Positions 1-11,931 are shown, numbered from the stretch's first letter. The stretch is 64,000 nucleotides of DNA from Spinacia oleracea (GCF_020520425.1 NC_079488.1:37687247-37751246), one strand, 5' to 3'. Numbers and translations are program-made. Notes: generated from the sequence alone by a model not told the origin.

Positions 1-268
1 ATAGAACAGATACCATAAGTAAAAAAGGAGGCCCATTCGGCCTCGTCCTGGCCTTGGTGCAAATATTTTCGGTTACCCAAGGCTATAGGGCGATAATGTT
101 TAGGATCGGCAGGAGCTTCCAAGAGCCTAAGCCGTTCCACGAGCCAAATCTGCAAAAAACGGGTACGATCAAAAAATAATAATAAAAATAAAACGGTTCC
201 TGGGGCGCAGTTTCAACGCCCAGGACCAGGCGCCAAAAATTCCAGCGCCCAGCCCTGGGCGCTGAAAC

Positions 269-988
269 TCAGCCCCAAGGCAGGACGAATGAAAAATATA
301 TATGCAAAAAAGAACGTATACATGCGCAAAGGAAAAAACCGATTACTTGCAGTAATAGGGGGCTTCCCTTAAAATATTCAGATTTGGCGTCCTTCTTCAG
401 CTCATCCGCACTCAGCAAAGTCTCGGCAACAACCAACGGCATAATAGAATAGCAACTTTCCATCTGGCTAATCAAGGGGATCAACCTTATGTCACCGAAC
501 TCACCATTGTTATTCGACAGCAAATAATGATTCAACAAGCCAAATACAAGGGCTCGAATATTCAATTTCTGTTCGGTCATATTCTTACTAGGCCTAAAGT
601 GATGTTTTACAAGTTTTGCCAAATTAACCTCATCACCTACAACAACTTCAGCAAGCATGTTAGCATCTAGTCCTAGGAAAGCCCCTATGGTTGTTTTACT
701 CTCTTCAATAGTGCCAGGAGTGGCAGGGGTAGCATTAGTAGGATAACCAAGGATCGCAGCAAATTCATCTGGCAAAGGACATATTTCATTGCCCCGAAAG
801 ACAAAAACATGATGATTGGAATCCCAAAAGCTTAGGGCTGCGTGCAGAAAATTATAGTCAATGTTAATTTGTTGTAAGCCTAAAAGTGCCTCTAAGTGGT
901 ATTCTTTCAACAAAGCCTTTTTTGTAGGATTAAGGGCCCGTAGCCAACGCCTAACAGCCCGTTGGAGTGAGAAAGTAGGAATCGACAT
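269..988 (-). CDS. Antisense ORF of Tat element, DUF7745-like protein (first exon or truncated)
   Basis: A 239-residue open frame, antisense to the retrotransposon carrying it. Seen: a segment FWDSNHHVFVF followed by a P-L-P-DEFAAILG stretch (about residues 54-81), then LNIRALVFGLLNHYLL and a PLVVAETLL motif (about 142-192). This layout resembles the plant DUF7745/plant-mobile-domain-like proteins common in plant repeats; their molecular role is unknown. The start at 988 follows a TATA box by about 80 bases, which supports a true antisense transcript. The last 40 residues look unlike the family. A possible splice donor (CAA followed by GTAATC) near 345 suggests the real gene continues in another exon. 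The copy could be functional or a captured fragment; I cannot tell. Confidence 0.55.
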   Translation of the reverse strand: MSIPTFSLQRAVRRWLRALNPTKKALLKEYHLEALLGLQQINIDYNFLHAALSFWDSNHHVFVFRGNEICPLPDEFAAILGYPTNATPATPGTIEESKTTIGAFLGLDANMLAEVVVGDEVNLAKLVKHHFRPSKNMTEQKLNIRALVFGLLNHYLLSNNNGEFGDIRLIPLISQMESCYSIMPLVVAETLLSADELKKDAKSEYFKGSPLLLQVIGFFLCACIRSFLHIYFSFVLPWG

Positions 989-1069
989 GACGAAACCAAG
1001 GAGTAATTAAAACACAGCAAAGAAAGAAGGAAATTGATAGTGATGGAAAATAAGGACGAATCTAGCCCC

Positions 1070-1077
1070 TATATATA
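1070..1077 (-). promoter_or_regulatory. TATA box for the antisense ORF
   Basis: Read on the minus strand, CTATATATAGGGGC lies about 80 bases upstream of the ATG at 988. A TSS about 25-30 bases downstream would leave a 5' UTR of roughly 55 bases. It is placed as a dedicated antisense promoter inside the retrotransposon. Confidence 0.5.
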
Positions 1078-2099
1078 GCTGAACGCATCAAGTGACATCC
1101 TGATCCCATTCGGAAACGCGTTAAGAAATCCGAAAGTCAAAAATCGCCAGGAAAGGACTATCAGCGCCCGAAGCTGGGCGCCGAAATAATTAACGCCCAG
1201 CCTTGGGCGCCGAAAATGCAGCCCAAGGCCCAGATTTCACAAAACGCGGAACAGGAAAAGACTTAAAATCATATTGCTAGACACGAGGCCCTATGAGCAA
1301 TTAAGATCAAGCCTAAAAGCACCTTTGAGCTCCCAAATAGCAAAAATGAATGGTAAAACTTGGTCGAAACTTAGACTTGTCTCCAGGAACATATATGTAC
1401 ACTTTTCAAAACAAATGTGAAATATCAAGGTCATTCTTCGAAACACAAAAAAATGTTGTTAAGTCGTTGGTTTTCAAATAAAAAATGTTTGTCTGCCAAA
1501 GGATTAAATCGGGCCAAGCTAAACCGAATGATATTAAACCTTGTCGCCCGAAGACTGAAGTCGCACCCCATGACTTCGCCAAAGTAGCACACCACTATGG
1601 AAGGTCGCTCGCACATACGAGCTCGACCCCAAACATGATTAAAAGACGTTATGAAGTATGCAAAAAATGACCACCAAAGCCCGAGCGCTTGGGGGCTCGC
1701 GAAAAGTATACTCCAACAAAAAAAAGCACGCAATCAAAATCACATTCCCGGACTGCGCTATACGCCGTCCCATGTTTGGATGATCTCAAAAGAACAGGTT
1801 CAACCTCAGAAAAGGGTCGTCATTGACTCTTGTACATGGTCCTCTGATCAAAGACCAAGTGGTGGCAAAAATCGAGCCATAAAGACTAGCTCAAAACCAC
1901 GAAAGCAGACGGTCGCAAGACAAAGGTCCGTCTGAACTCGTTGTCAACCCACGTTCAGGTTACAACTAAATCCGAGCATCCCTCGGAAGAATTCGCTCCT
2001 ACAAAGAATGGATAAAGAGGAAATCTCCAAAAGAAATCACAATGAACAAAAAATAGAGACTTGCCCACCTCGATCAGGCAAAGATCACGTCACGAACCA

Positions 2100-2560
2100 C
2101 GCGAGTTCCAAAACGAAAAACGAATTCAGGGACGTCCACCCTCAGCGGACAGGGTTCGCCCACCCTCAGCGGGCGGGGTCTGCGTCACTAGCCGCGCAGG
2201 TCCTCAGTTTTACAAAAATGAAATTTTCAAAATTTAAAATGAAACAGGCTCGCCATCTTCAGCCGGCGGGGTCTACAGCACAAACCACGTAGGTCCTCAT
2301 TTTTTAAAAAATAAACACAAAACAAATTTCAAATAGATTCGTCCACTTCTATCGGACGGGGTGTCCACCCTTAGCGGACAGGCTCGCCATCTTTAGCCGG
2401 CGGGGTCTACGTCACAAAACCGCGTAGGTCCGTATTTTCAAAATTCAAAAATAGATTCGTCCACTTCTATCGGACGGCGTGTCCACCCTTAGCGGACAGG
2501 CTCGCCATCTTTAGCCGGCGGGGTTGCGTCACTAACTGGGCAGGTCCTTAGTCGCTGCAG
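2100..2560 (+). repeat. Tandem GC-rich repeats in the Tat 3' UTR
   Basis: Repeated phrases alternate here: CCACCCTTAGCGGACAGG, CTCGCCATCTTTAGCCGGCG, and GGGTCTGCGTCACTAGC with CGCGCAGGTCC. About three higher-order units are seen, separated by A/T-rich spacers such as TTCAAAATTCAAAAATAGATTC. One unit recurs at 63835-63878. Amplified tandem repeats in this position are known from Retand/Tat elements. Confidence 0.7.
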
Positions 2561-3077
2561 CGATAACTTTTTCTGGTTTTCCGTTTTTCCAAAAAAAACG
2601 ATGTGAGTAGCTTTCCCTTTTTCCAAAGATTGGTTTTCCGTTTTTTCCAAAAAAAGAGCGATGTGCTAGATTTTCCTTCGTTTTACGTCCCATAAAAACA
2701 AGGGGGTTTTCTCGTTTAGCTAACCCTGAAAATGAGAATCTTTAAAAACATTTTTTACCTCGTGATTGGGCTTGGCCAGGCCCAATTACACTTTATAGCT
2801 TTGATTTCGAAAACATCTGTAGCTACTCCCAATGACAAAGTGAGGGAGTTTCTGCGCACCTTTAGATCCTTCCAATGACAAAGTGAGGAAGTTTCTATAC
2901 TATCCGTTGACAAATCCCAATGACACGTGAGGGATATGTCGACACTTCAAGTGATCACCCTTAAGTCAAATGTTATCACTCGGGGGCTCGTGAGACCCTC
3001 GCCAAAACAGGTCACCATGGCTTGTGCGACGCACTCCGTCTAATACTTTGACCCTCGTCTTACTCCAAGACTCAGTC

Positions 3078-3090
3078 AAAGTGGGGGCTA
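3078..3090 (+). promoter_or_regulatory. Polypurine tract of Tat-1
   Basis: CAAAGTGGGGGCT lies immediately before the LTR start at 3093. This is the expected plus-strand priming site and confirms that the LTR at 3093 is a 3' LTR. Confidence 0.65.
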
Positions 3091-3092
3091 AC

Positions 3093-4566
3093 TGTAGACA
3101 CCTACTTTTGTCCCCATTCCCGAAAGGGAAGGTTCGATGATGAAAGCGTAAATCTCCACTTGACAACGCATCTCCTATAAAATAACGAATCTCAATTCCC
3201 CTTTTCATTTCACCCGAAACCTGCTATTTATAGAGACTTGCTATTTATGGAAACCTGCTAAAAATAGTAAATGTCGTAATGGGTAGTTGTTAAAAGTGGC
3301 AAGTCATAAAAGATAGAAACCTGTCAGAATTAGGTGTTGCACTCCAACATAAATCCTAAATGAGATAGAAATTGCGAGAGAATCCTATTCCTAATATGAT
3401 TCGAAAGTAAGAGTCACGTATTAATTAAAATCCTAACGAGCCTAGAGTTAGTAACGGGCCCAGACGCATCCCGTCACAAGGTTAATACGCACTAAAAGAC
3501 TCAATTAAATCTCAAATACTCCGGATTCTAGGAATCCGAATCTGACTAAGAAAAACAGCCCAGATCCTATTTTCAACGCCTGGCTTTGGGCGCCGAAATC
3601 TTCGGCGCCCAGGCCTGGGCGCTGAAAATAACTGGTACGTGTTTTTTCCTAATTCCTCGTGGATTAGAGTTCTACAATTCTATCTTTCCACGAACTCTTT
3701 TCTATAAATAGGGCCTTAAGTTCGACGTGAAAAACACAACACACAATTACTATTCTGAGTATTGACTTTGAACCCCTAAGCCTATGCCTCACGCTGCAAA
3801 ATCGATCACGCGTTCTGTCGCAATCGATCCATAAATCGAACAGAACGTATCCCGTCCCATAATTTGAGATTCGTCAAATAAAAGGAGAAATAACAAAGTC
3901 AAAGTGGTTAGTTTTCTGAGAACCGTGACGCACCTCTCAAGGGTGCGTCGTAATGTGTCCCTTTTCCATGGTTTAATTGCTTTCCTCGCCCTTTTATGAA
4001 CTGTTAAACTAACTAAAATCTGATTGTTCGATCACGCTTAATAAATATGATATTTTTAGGAAATTGGATTATCATGCTAGGTCCCTTAAAACAATCTAAA
4101 TCAGATAATCGCGCTCGATCTAGTACTATATGTTGCATATTGTTAAAATCGACTCAGATTAGTTTAATAGTTAACGCATGTCCCTTCAATTATTTATGCT
4201 GAGCTAGTAAGGATATCCTGCCTCTGGAGTTATCGAAGAGCGAGTACTCCTCTCGGTAGTTACAGTCCCCCGAACCCTCAATCTCTACCCTGCGGGTGTA
4301 CGTTGAGCGATCCCCACCACCAGGGATCACAAGGGAACCTACGGCCGTCGTGGTCAAACATAATTGCACTCCCTTTATGTCACGATAACCGGGTTTTGTC
4401 AGTTTTTCTCATTGTCGTTAAAAACTGAATGGCGACTCCTATATTACTAGTCAATTGGGTGTAAACTCACAGGAAATCCAATTACACTTGATTTGACAAA
4501 AAGAAGCGTCACACCCACGAGGGACGAGGTCACGCATTAGCCTCGTGATTTTTCGACCCCCTCACA
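3093..4566 (+). mobile_element. 3' LTR of Tat-1 (1474 bp)
   Basis: Starts TGTAGACACC and ends ...CCCCCTCACA. It is almost identical by eye to the LTR at 51343-52819, and its start matches 63879-64000. A TATA box (TCTATAAATAGG) lies near 3701, with U3 upstream of it. A GC-rich palindrome sits about 80-100 bases before the TATA box. The flank after 4566 has no primer-binding site and reads as CACTA-1 sequence, consistent with a 3' LTR at the end of an insertion. Confidence 0.85.
3605..3622. promoter_or_regulatory. 18-bp perfect palindrome in LTR U3
   Basis: GCGCCCAGGCCTGGGCGC is a perfect palindrome upstream of the LTR TATA box. The same palindrome is at 51855-51872 in the second LTR copy, and looser versions lie elsewhere in Tat sequence. 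It could be a protein-binding site or a hairpin; function is not shown. Confidence 0.5.
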
Positions 4567-5291
4567 AAACCTGTCTAAAATTAAGCTTGCAAGAAAGTCA
4601 ACTAAGGTCGGTTCACAGTAAAAGATTTCTTGTGTCGGTATTCATCAAGTATCTCAGAAATGAAGTAACCTAGTTAACAGAAGCTATTTGGAAAAGCTTG
4701 TAGCTCCAGCCATCTTTTTATAGTTAGGTGACAGATTCCATAATTCAAGCATCTGAAATTATCAGGTGTTCAGCACACAAATGCTTTGACAGAAATTCAA
4801 AGTAACTACGATTTATCAGAGACCTAATTAAAGACTAGAAGTGAAAGCTTTACCATTGCAAAAAACTCAAGGTTTGCTGAAATCAAAGTAGCAAATCAAA
4901 CAGAAAACAACAAGCATAAGTAGTGGAACCTACCATAAGCAACAACGGACAAGTATTTGCCTTTTCACTGATCACTACTTCAGGAAAGAGAATCAAAATC
5001 AAACTCCAACTTCAGAGCAAGCCATTGACAAACTCCCTGTCGTAGAGTCAAATTCAAAGAAAAAGTCAGAACAACCTATAGAAACAAATTAGGAAAAAAA
5101 GAGGAGCGCAAGGGGTAAAATCAAAATTAATCAGTATATAGAAACATGTATAATGGAACATACAGAAATGAAATGTTATACGATGAGACTCGACATCAGA
5201 TCCTTTCCTAACTAAGATAATAAGTTAATAAACTTTCATATCTAAGACTCAACAAAAGATCCTTTTGGGTTTACCATCCATGTTAATTATT

Positions 5292-8200
5292 TTAGGTCTT
5301 TTTTCCCTCTTTTCCCTTTTTCGTACTTGACTCTGATTCATCAGCAACCCATATCCCCTCTTCATGATCTTCTCGGATGTAAAACTGATTTTCCACTTCA
5401 TTATTCCTAACTGTTTGAGATTGTAATGAGAATGAAGGATCTTCCATGTCATCCACATCATGGTCTCCAAATGCAGATCTTTTATTTGACGATAAAACAA
5501 CATGCCGCCTTTTATCAGCCGGGTCAATCACATAAAAAACCTGCTTTGCTTGGGAAGCAAATACAAATGGCTCATCCTTACAGCCCACTCTCTGAAAATC
5601 AACTAAAGTGAACTCTTGCTTGTCGAAATGTACACCATTGTTCTGATCTACCCACCTACAGCTGAATATAGGAATCCTAAACGTCCTATAATCCAATTCC
5701 CATATGTGTTGAATCACTCCATAATAAGTCATCTTTGCATAGATTGGATTTTTATCTTTCGCACTAGAGATGTGCATAGCTTCTGCCAACACAGCTACCC
5801 AACTGTTTTTCATGGTTGTCTCCTTGTCTCTATCCTTTGTGTAAAATGTATAGCCATTTATTTTATAACCAGAATATGACATAACCTCAAAACAAGGACC
5901 TCGAGAAAGCCATTTTGATCTGTCAGAAATAGAAAAGGGTGACTTAGCTAATTCATCAGAAATTCGAACTCGCAGCCACTCAATGAAAGAGCGATTGTGT
6001 TTCTCCGCTATCCATTGTTTACTCTTGCGTGGATGTAAGCCTGTCAAAAGCAACATATGTTCTTCCACGTACGGATCAACCTCTGTACCATTGTGAAGGA
6101 CATATAAGTGTGCTTGATGCCACTGTTCATGAGATAAAGACACCACTTTTTTTCCAACAATCCCCTTTCCTTGAAATCCTCCGGGATCCCTAGGCTTTGG
6201 AAGCCCTATTGCATCGACATTAGAAAGATAGTGAATATAAAACTCAAGAGCTTCTTCAATCAAGGTGCGTTCAACAATGCAACCTTCTGGTCGACTTCAA
6301 CTATGGACATAATCCTTCAGTATTTTCATAAATCTCTCAACGGCGTACATGTATCTCAAATAAGCAGGTCCACATAGCTGAACTTCTCTAAACAAATGTA
6401 CAGTCAAATGTATCATAATGTCAAAAAATGATGGCGGAAAATAGATTTCCAACTGACACAAAGTAATAACAAGGTCCTTTTGCAAATCACTCAACTTTAA
6501 AGGATCAATTTCTTTGCTACAGATCTCGCTAAAGAAAATGCAAAGTTTTGTGATAGCATTTCGGATAGGTTCTGGCAGAATGGATCGAATAGCAACCGGA
6601 AGAAGATGCTCCATAAGAATGTGGTAATCATGTGACTTTAAGCCAATTAGCTTCAAGTTTTTCATTGATACAAGTGTGTTTATGTTAGAAGAATAACCCT
6701 CGGGAACCTTAACTCCATAAAGACACTCATAAAAAGCAATTTTCTCCTTTCTAGATAGAGTATAGCACGCTGGTGGCAGATATGTACGACTATTACGCTT
6801 GATTGGAGCCAATTCTTCTCTAATCTCCAAGTCAACCAAGTCTAGTCTAGCAGCCTCCCCATCTTTAGTCTTACCAGGCACATTAAGTAAAGTACTTATA
6901 AGACTTTCACAAACGTTTTTCTCAATATGCATGACATCAAGGAAGTGTCTCACATCAAGGTCCTCCAGTACGGAAGGTCAAAGAATATTGACAACTTTTT
7001 GTGCCCGGTACTGGGAACATTTTTTGCGTTCAACTTCCCAAGCTTAACATCCAACTTCTGCATTTTCTCAAGTATTTCATCTCCTGATGGCGGCACTGGA
7101 GGAGTACCTTCTTCAGTTTCCCCATTAAAAGCTTTTTTCCACCTTCGATATTGATGGTCAATAAGCGAAAATTTGAGAAATCCCGGGTAGACATTCTTAT
7201 CAGAAAAATTCAAGATGAGAATGTATTCTCCTCACAAATAGGGCACGCCTCATATCCTTTAACACTATATCCCGCCAAATTTCCATATGCTGGAAAATCG
7301 TTTATTGTTCCATAAAGCAAGGCTTTCAGATTAAAATTCTCATTGCGATGAGCATCAAAAACTTGTATACCCGAATCCCACATCTTCTTTAAATCTTCAA
7401 TTAATGGTGCCAAATACACATCTATGTCGTTTCCCGGTTGTTTCGGGCCTGAAATTAACATGGTCAGCATCATATACTTTCGTTTCATTATCAAGTCAGG
7501 ACAAAGGTTATAGATCATCCAAATCACTGGCCATGTACTGTGATTGCAACTCTGATTACCAAAAGGATTCATCCCATCAGTGGCAAGGGCGAGACGCAAA
7601 TTTCTATCTTCACTCCCAAAATCTTCAAAGTCATTGTCAATCTTGATCCATTGTGGAGAATCGGCTGGGTGTCTAAGTAAACCATCTTTCAATCTCTCAT
7701 CTGCATGCCATGTCAATTTCTTTGCCTCTTCTGCAATGCTAATTAGGCGTCTAAATCTGGGTACTATTGGAAAATACCACATATCCTTGGATGGAACCTT
7801 TTTTTTCTTGTACCGTGGATTATTACACTCTGGGCAATTTTCTAATGATGCATATTCCTTTCGATATAAAATGCAATCATTAGGGCATGCGTGGATTTTT
7901 TCATAACCCATGCTGACGGAGCTTAACATCTTCCTTGCCTCATAATTTTGATCAGGAAGAACATTCTCAGCAGGCAGCATCTCTTTCACCAATTTAAGAA
8001 AGCCTGTGAAAATATCATCGGGCACTCCACCACGTGCTTTCAGGTTATAAAGCTTTAGCACAGCAGATAATTTGCTAAATTTAGTACACCCAGGGTACAA
8101 CGGTGTCTTTGCATCATTACTCAAGGTCTCAAACATTTCAGAACCACCTTCAATGTTCTGCCCTAAAATATGTGTCATTTCTTCTAAACAATCCACATCC

Positions 8201-8529
8201 AAATCCTCTTCCATTTCATCAGCTTCTGTTTCATTATTTTCTGTGTCACCATACATCTCACCATACATCTCATTACTCACATAAGAAGGAAAATCCTCTA
8301 ATGTCTCACCATGTTTTATCCAACACTTGTATGTTTGAATAATTCCGTTCACCACCAAATGGATTCTCACATCCTCAACGTTATGTCGGACCATGTTGTT
8401 GCAATTGATACATGGACACAAAATACGACTCGCATCTTCAGCATGATCAATAGCAAATGTAATAAATTCCTCCACCCCTTTCTCATATTCATCACTAGTA
8501 CGCCTAGCAAGCATCCATTTTCGATCCAT
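5292..8529 (-). pseudogene. CACTA tnp2-type transposase, broken
   Basis: Would encode the transposase that binds the CACTA ends and moves the element. On the minus strand from the ATG at 8529: an N-terminal transposase-associated domain (LCPCINCNN, about residues 38-46), then the tnp2 core (KLSAVLKLYNLK, CPECNNPRYKK, ALATDGMNPFG, ending near ACPICEE). After a frameshift near 7210 comes the YRRWKKAFNG region. After a second near 6950 comes DVMHIEKNVCESL and the DUF4218 region. After an in-frame TGA at 6297-6299 comes a DUF4216 region (SLSHEQWHQAHLYVLHN, PYVEEH; later FSCRWVDQNNGVHFD) to the natural-looking end at 5292. Domain order is complete, so decay is recent but disabling. Two frameshifts plus one stop make introns an unlikely explanation. 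Confidence 0.85.
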
Positions 8530-8616
8530 TGTTGCTATTTTACACCATTAGAAATAAGAAAAATTGACATCTCATTAAAAAAAAAATATACACTTCACAA
8601 CCTTGCCTTAGTTTAT

Positions 8617-8945
8617 TACTCCCTCTGTCCCTTAATACTCGCACCGCTTTCCTTTTCGGGTCGTCCCTTAATACTTGCACCGCTTCTATAAATGGAAATT
8701 TATACCAATATTATATTATTTCTCACACTTACTTACTAATTCCACCTACATTCCTATTCCCTACAAAAAATCATTTAAAAATTCACACCCCCACTCACCA
8801 CTCTCCACCTCTTACCCATTTTCCACTAACTATATTAAAAAATACCCCACTATCAACTAACACCCATTAAATTAATAAGTCAATTTAAATGTCTTAAACT
8901 CCGCACCGGTCAAACTGGTGCGAGTATTAAGGGGCGGATGGAGTA
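8617..8945. mobile_element. Stowaway-like MITE
   Basis: Bounded by TA at both ends. The left terminus is CTCCCTCTGTCCCTTAATAC, and the reverse complement of the right end is CTCCATCCGCCCCTTAATAC followed by the shared TCGCACC. About 325 bp, A/T-rich, non-coding. TA duplication and the CTCCCT terminus are typical of Tc1/mariner-derived Stowaway elements. It lies just upstream of the CACTA-1 transposase start. Confidence 0.85.
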
Positions 8946-10640
8946 TAACTGTTGAGTACGTTTAATCTTTTAGAATTTTAGCCATGGCAAGCATACACAT
9001 TCTTTAACACTACTAAAATTAACAACTTATTTCTCTCCATGTAACTATTTACACAAACAATTAGAAAAACAGTTCAAAAAAAAAACTGGGTAATGCGATC
9101 ACAATTCAACAGTTTCCATAGCATTCAATCAAACCAAGAATATATAATTATAACTTCTCAATATTATGATACACTACACTGACTATTAATCAGTTTTCCA
9201 TAGCAGTCAATCAAAGCAAGAAAATATAATTATAACTGCCAAGAATATGATACACTTAACTTAACTGATGATGACTAGGGAGGGAAGGACTACAGTGACC
9301 CACATATCACATTGAGCAGCAAAAAACAATAAGTCTCTAACCCATATCAGTTAGGCTTAAGATGCCAAAACAATAAAATTGTTTTGTCATACCATCTAAG
9401 CGTTTTTACAGAATATTAAAAACAAATCTCCCCTGGCCACTTAAAAAAAATGAGAGAAGTAAAGTTTTCAGTTCGTGGTCAAGGAACCTATTAGAGGATA
9501 AAGCCAAATAAACATGAGAAATAAAACAGGTTGTGAGGCATGGCCATTGATGATGAAGAACCAAACCTAAGCAAGGAGAAGAACTTGCTACAGAGTGCTG
9601 GCTTGCATCTGTATGGGCTGGATGTGGCAAAATTTGACTGCTGGTGGCTTTTTCTGCCGACTGTTTGGAGCTGAACTGTTTGGTTACAAAGACTACTGAG
9701 TACTGACTGCAGTTTGCATAAGTTGTGACTTGGTTTGTTGGCTGAAAGAAGCAAATGGTTCCATCATGGAGGTAACACATATCACCTGACCTGACCCTCT
9801 ATTTTATTTAATATGTTTATGTAGAAAACTGCAAGAGGCTTGGTCCATGTAAACTACACACACAACAGACCCAAGTCCAGCAAACCCTCAACAGACCCAA
9901 CCTCATACATTCAATGGTCCATTAAAACTACACACACGAAACGGAAAAAAAACCACTACTGAACTACTCATACATCTTACAGTCTAAGCCTTTAGGGAGA
10001 TTTGATGCATCAATCAGCACCAACTTAGGACAGCTTCTGTTAGCTAATGAGTTTGGAAATCCAGCATGCTGAGTTGGCCAGTTGAATATGAAGGTCATTT
10101 CTCACTCTGCCTTATTCTTTTCTGATTGACTAAAGAGATAGTTCATCATATTGTTTATTCAATATATCTGTGCGAATCAGAATCCTAAATTCCTGACACG
10201 GTAATTATATTTCTAATGTCGTATATTTGTATTTTCTGAGTAGAAATTTCAGTGGCACTCAAGTCCTTTTGCATAATAAAATACTGCGTCTTAATCAGTT
10301 GTAAATAATCTTAGTTAGCACATTCTTTAATCTTTATAACCATTTGTTGACCAGATTAAACTTAGTCGGGCAAGTCTTGTTCTTATAAACTAGCTAGTTG
10401 GTTATAAGATTTTAAAGAGGCTCAACACATTGCATCACTCTGGCAATCCACATATGAGAACTTGTATATTTGACAGTATTGATGTGATAAAATGATTATT
10501 TTTTGCTTAATTGGAAATAATATCAGCCGATCATCCAAAACTAACTGAATAGGAGTGAATCGGAGATTATGAGAGAATTTTTGAGGTAAGAATTCCATGT
10601 CCGGAAGCTAGTCAAGATATCAATTAAATCAAAGTACAAT
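8946..10640. other. CACTA-1 non-coding interior
   Basis: A/T-rich sequence upstream of the tnp2 remnant. An open frame of 124 codons at 9406-9780 (minus) has no recognisable motif and is not called. Nothing else is supported here. A TNPA-like second CACTA gene was looked for and not found. Confidence 0.4.
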
Positions 10641-10811
10641 AGTAAGGAATGGAGCAGGTTTGAATAGTTAATCTTGTACAAGTCAAACGGAAGATTTTTA
10701 AAAACCCCCATATATATTGGAGGTCATCTTAGTCTCTCTTTCTTACATCTCTCTTTAAACTGTACTTTGTTCCTTCTATCTACATTGGCCACTCAATTTT
10801 CCTATCCAAAA

Positions 10812-11021
10812 ATGGGTTTAATCAGTAAACTCATAAACCTGTCCATCTCAATTTTCCCCTTCTTTATATTATGTTCTTTAGCCTTGGATCAATATTTTCT
10901 AGATTGTGAACCTAGAGAGTGTGGAAGCAATACCATTAATTACCCTTTCTACATTCCCGGCCTACATAAGTCCTTTTGTGGCCACTGGGGTTTTGAAGTC
11001 ACCAGAAAACGCCAATATTAA
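10812..11021 (+). pseudogene. Captured exon 1 of an LRK10L/WAK-like receptor kinase gene
   Basis: From the ATG at 10812: a hydrophobic signal peptide (about residues 1-25), then C-x4-CG with INYPF, and later SFCGHWGFEVT. This is the start of the GUB_WAK_bind extracellular domain (C..CG..I.YPF...FCG.), found in LRK10-like and wall-associated receptor kinases that bind cell-wall material at the plasma membrane. The open frame stops at 11021 after 69 codons, where the domain normally continues for about 100 more residues, and no kinase domain follows. The preceding 140 bases include a TATATATT at 10711 and a pyrimidine-rich leader, so promoter and 5' UTR seem captured too. Orientation is opposite to the transposase. 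It is a truncated fragment inside CACTA-1, not a working gene. Confidence 0.6.
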
Positions 11022-11739
11022 TGACAATTAACTTCCAGCAAACATTAAATATCAAATTATTTTCCAACTTCAGATGAAGACCATGAGAATCAAAAATAAA
11101 ATAAAAAAAAGAAGAACAACGACCTGTAACTCCTAATTCCTAAAACAGGACGTCTAAAATTTACAGAATAAGAAAACTCTAATAACCCCCAACATCCAGT
11201 ATAACTAGGTAATAAACAAGCATGTCAAATTTCTATAAAACTTGCAAATTTTCAATTGAAAGTCCTGAAATACCAATTAAATCGCTAATTTAGAAGAAAC
11301 TTACAATTGATAATTCAACCACACGCAGCAGGGAAGTATGTTTGCCGGATAATAATCACCGCCGAGAAACGTTCGCCGGAGAAGAAGCACCATACGAAAA
11401 TATCAGGATTTGGATTTAAGGGAACTCTGTAATTTCGGATTTGTGAAATTCTGGTTTGAGTCAATTGGGATTGGGATTGAACCCTTGAATTTGGATTGGG
11501 ATTGAACTCTTGAATATCGTTAACTATGGAAGTCGTGGTGGGAGAAGGAAGGCAGATGGAGAACGTGGGAGATTTAGGCGGTGTTGAACTGCTGATGTTT
11601 AAGGGTTTGGCTTCATTGATTGTGTTTTTGGCGGGCAGGAGTCAAAACATTACTCCAAATTCTTTTTATTTTTTTAATTTTACGTAAGTAACTACATATA
11701 TAAAATCAAAACACATATTCACGTATTCTTTTCTTTTAA

Positions 11740-11931
11740 TTTTTTAATAGTTAAACTTAGCTGTCAAATCACAGCGTTTAAAGAAAAACGTTGTATTATA
11801 TGAAGGTGGAAATTAATATTGTACATTTTAACAACGATATAAAATAAAGCGCTGTTGTTTTATACAAATGATAGCGCTTTTTGATAAAAGCTATTAATTA
11901 GGCGTTGTTAATTAATGTTTTTGTTGTAGTG
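11740..11931. repeat. CACTA-1 right terminus and subterminal repeats
   Basis: Short variants of AACGTTGTT and AGCGCTGTTG occur in both orientations (for example near 11765, 11790, 11835, 11850 and 11901), up to the terminal inverted repeat ending GTAGTG at 11931. Such arrays are where CACTA accessory proteins bind. Confidence 0.65.

Larger units (their letters stand above)
1..3092 (+). mobile_element. Tat-lineage Ty3/gypsy element (Tat-1), 3' internal part
   Basis: Internal region of an LTR retrotransposon whose 5' part lies outside the window. It runs into a purine-rich tract and the LTR at 3093, so the element reads on the + strand. It holds an antisense ORF (269-988), a long non-coding stretch and a GC-rich tandem repeat region (about 2100-2560). 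An antisense ORF between pol and the 3' LTR and repeats in the 3' UTR are known traits of the Tat lineage (Tat, Retand, Ogre, Grande). Between 1000 and 2100 I see no convincing coding sequence; short open frames there look like noise. The GC-rich motif GCGCCCAG..CTGGGCGC occurs at about 195-270 and 1160-1220, as it does in the LTR. Confidence 0.75.
4567..11931 (-). mobile_element. CACTA-1 (EnSpm) element, right part
   Basis: A DNA transposon read on the minus strand. The right end is at 11931, where the reverse complement starts CACTACAACAAAAACATT, a typical CACTA terminus. The left end is outside the window because Tat-1 is inserted at 4566/4567. It contains a damaged tnp2 transposase, a MITE (8617-8945) and a captured receptor-kinase fragment. 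The stretch 4567-5291 is the 3' flank of the transposase gene, with no ORF of note. The flank after the terminus starts CTA, the likely 3-bp target duplication, but its partner cannot be seen. Confidence 0.75.

Noticed and set aside
1485..2292. Short + strand frames (1485-1670, 1651-1935, 2008-2292)
   Set aside because: No motif; they run through the non-coding 3' region and tandem repeats of Tat-1.
9406..9780. 124-codon minus-strand frame in CACTA-1 as a possible TNPA gene
   Set aside because: No recognisable domain, biased composition, and no splice partners. Not enough to call.
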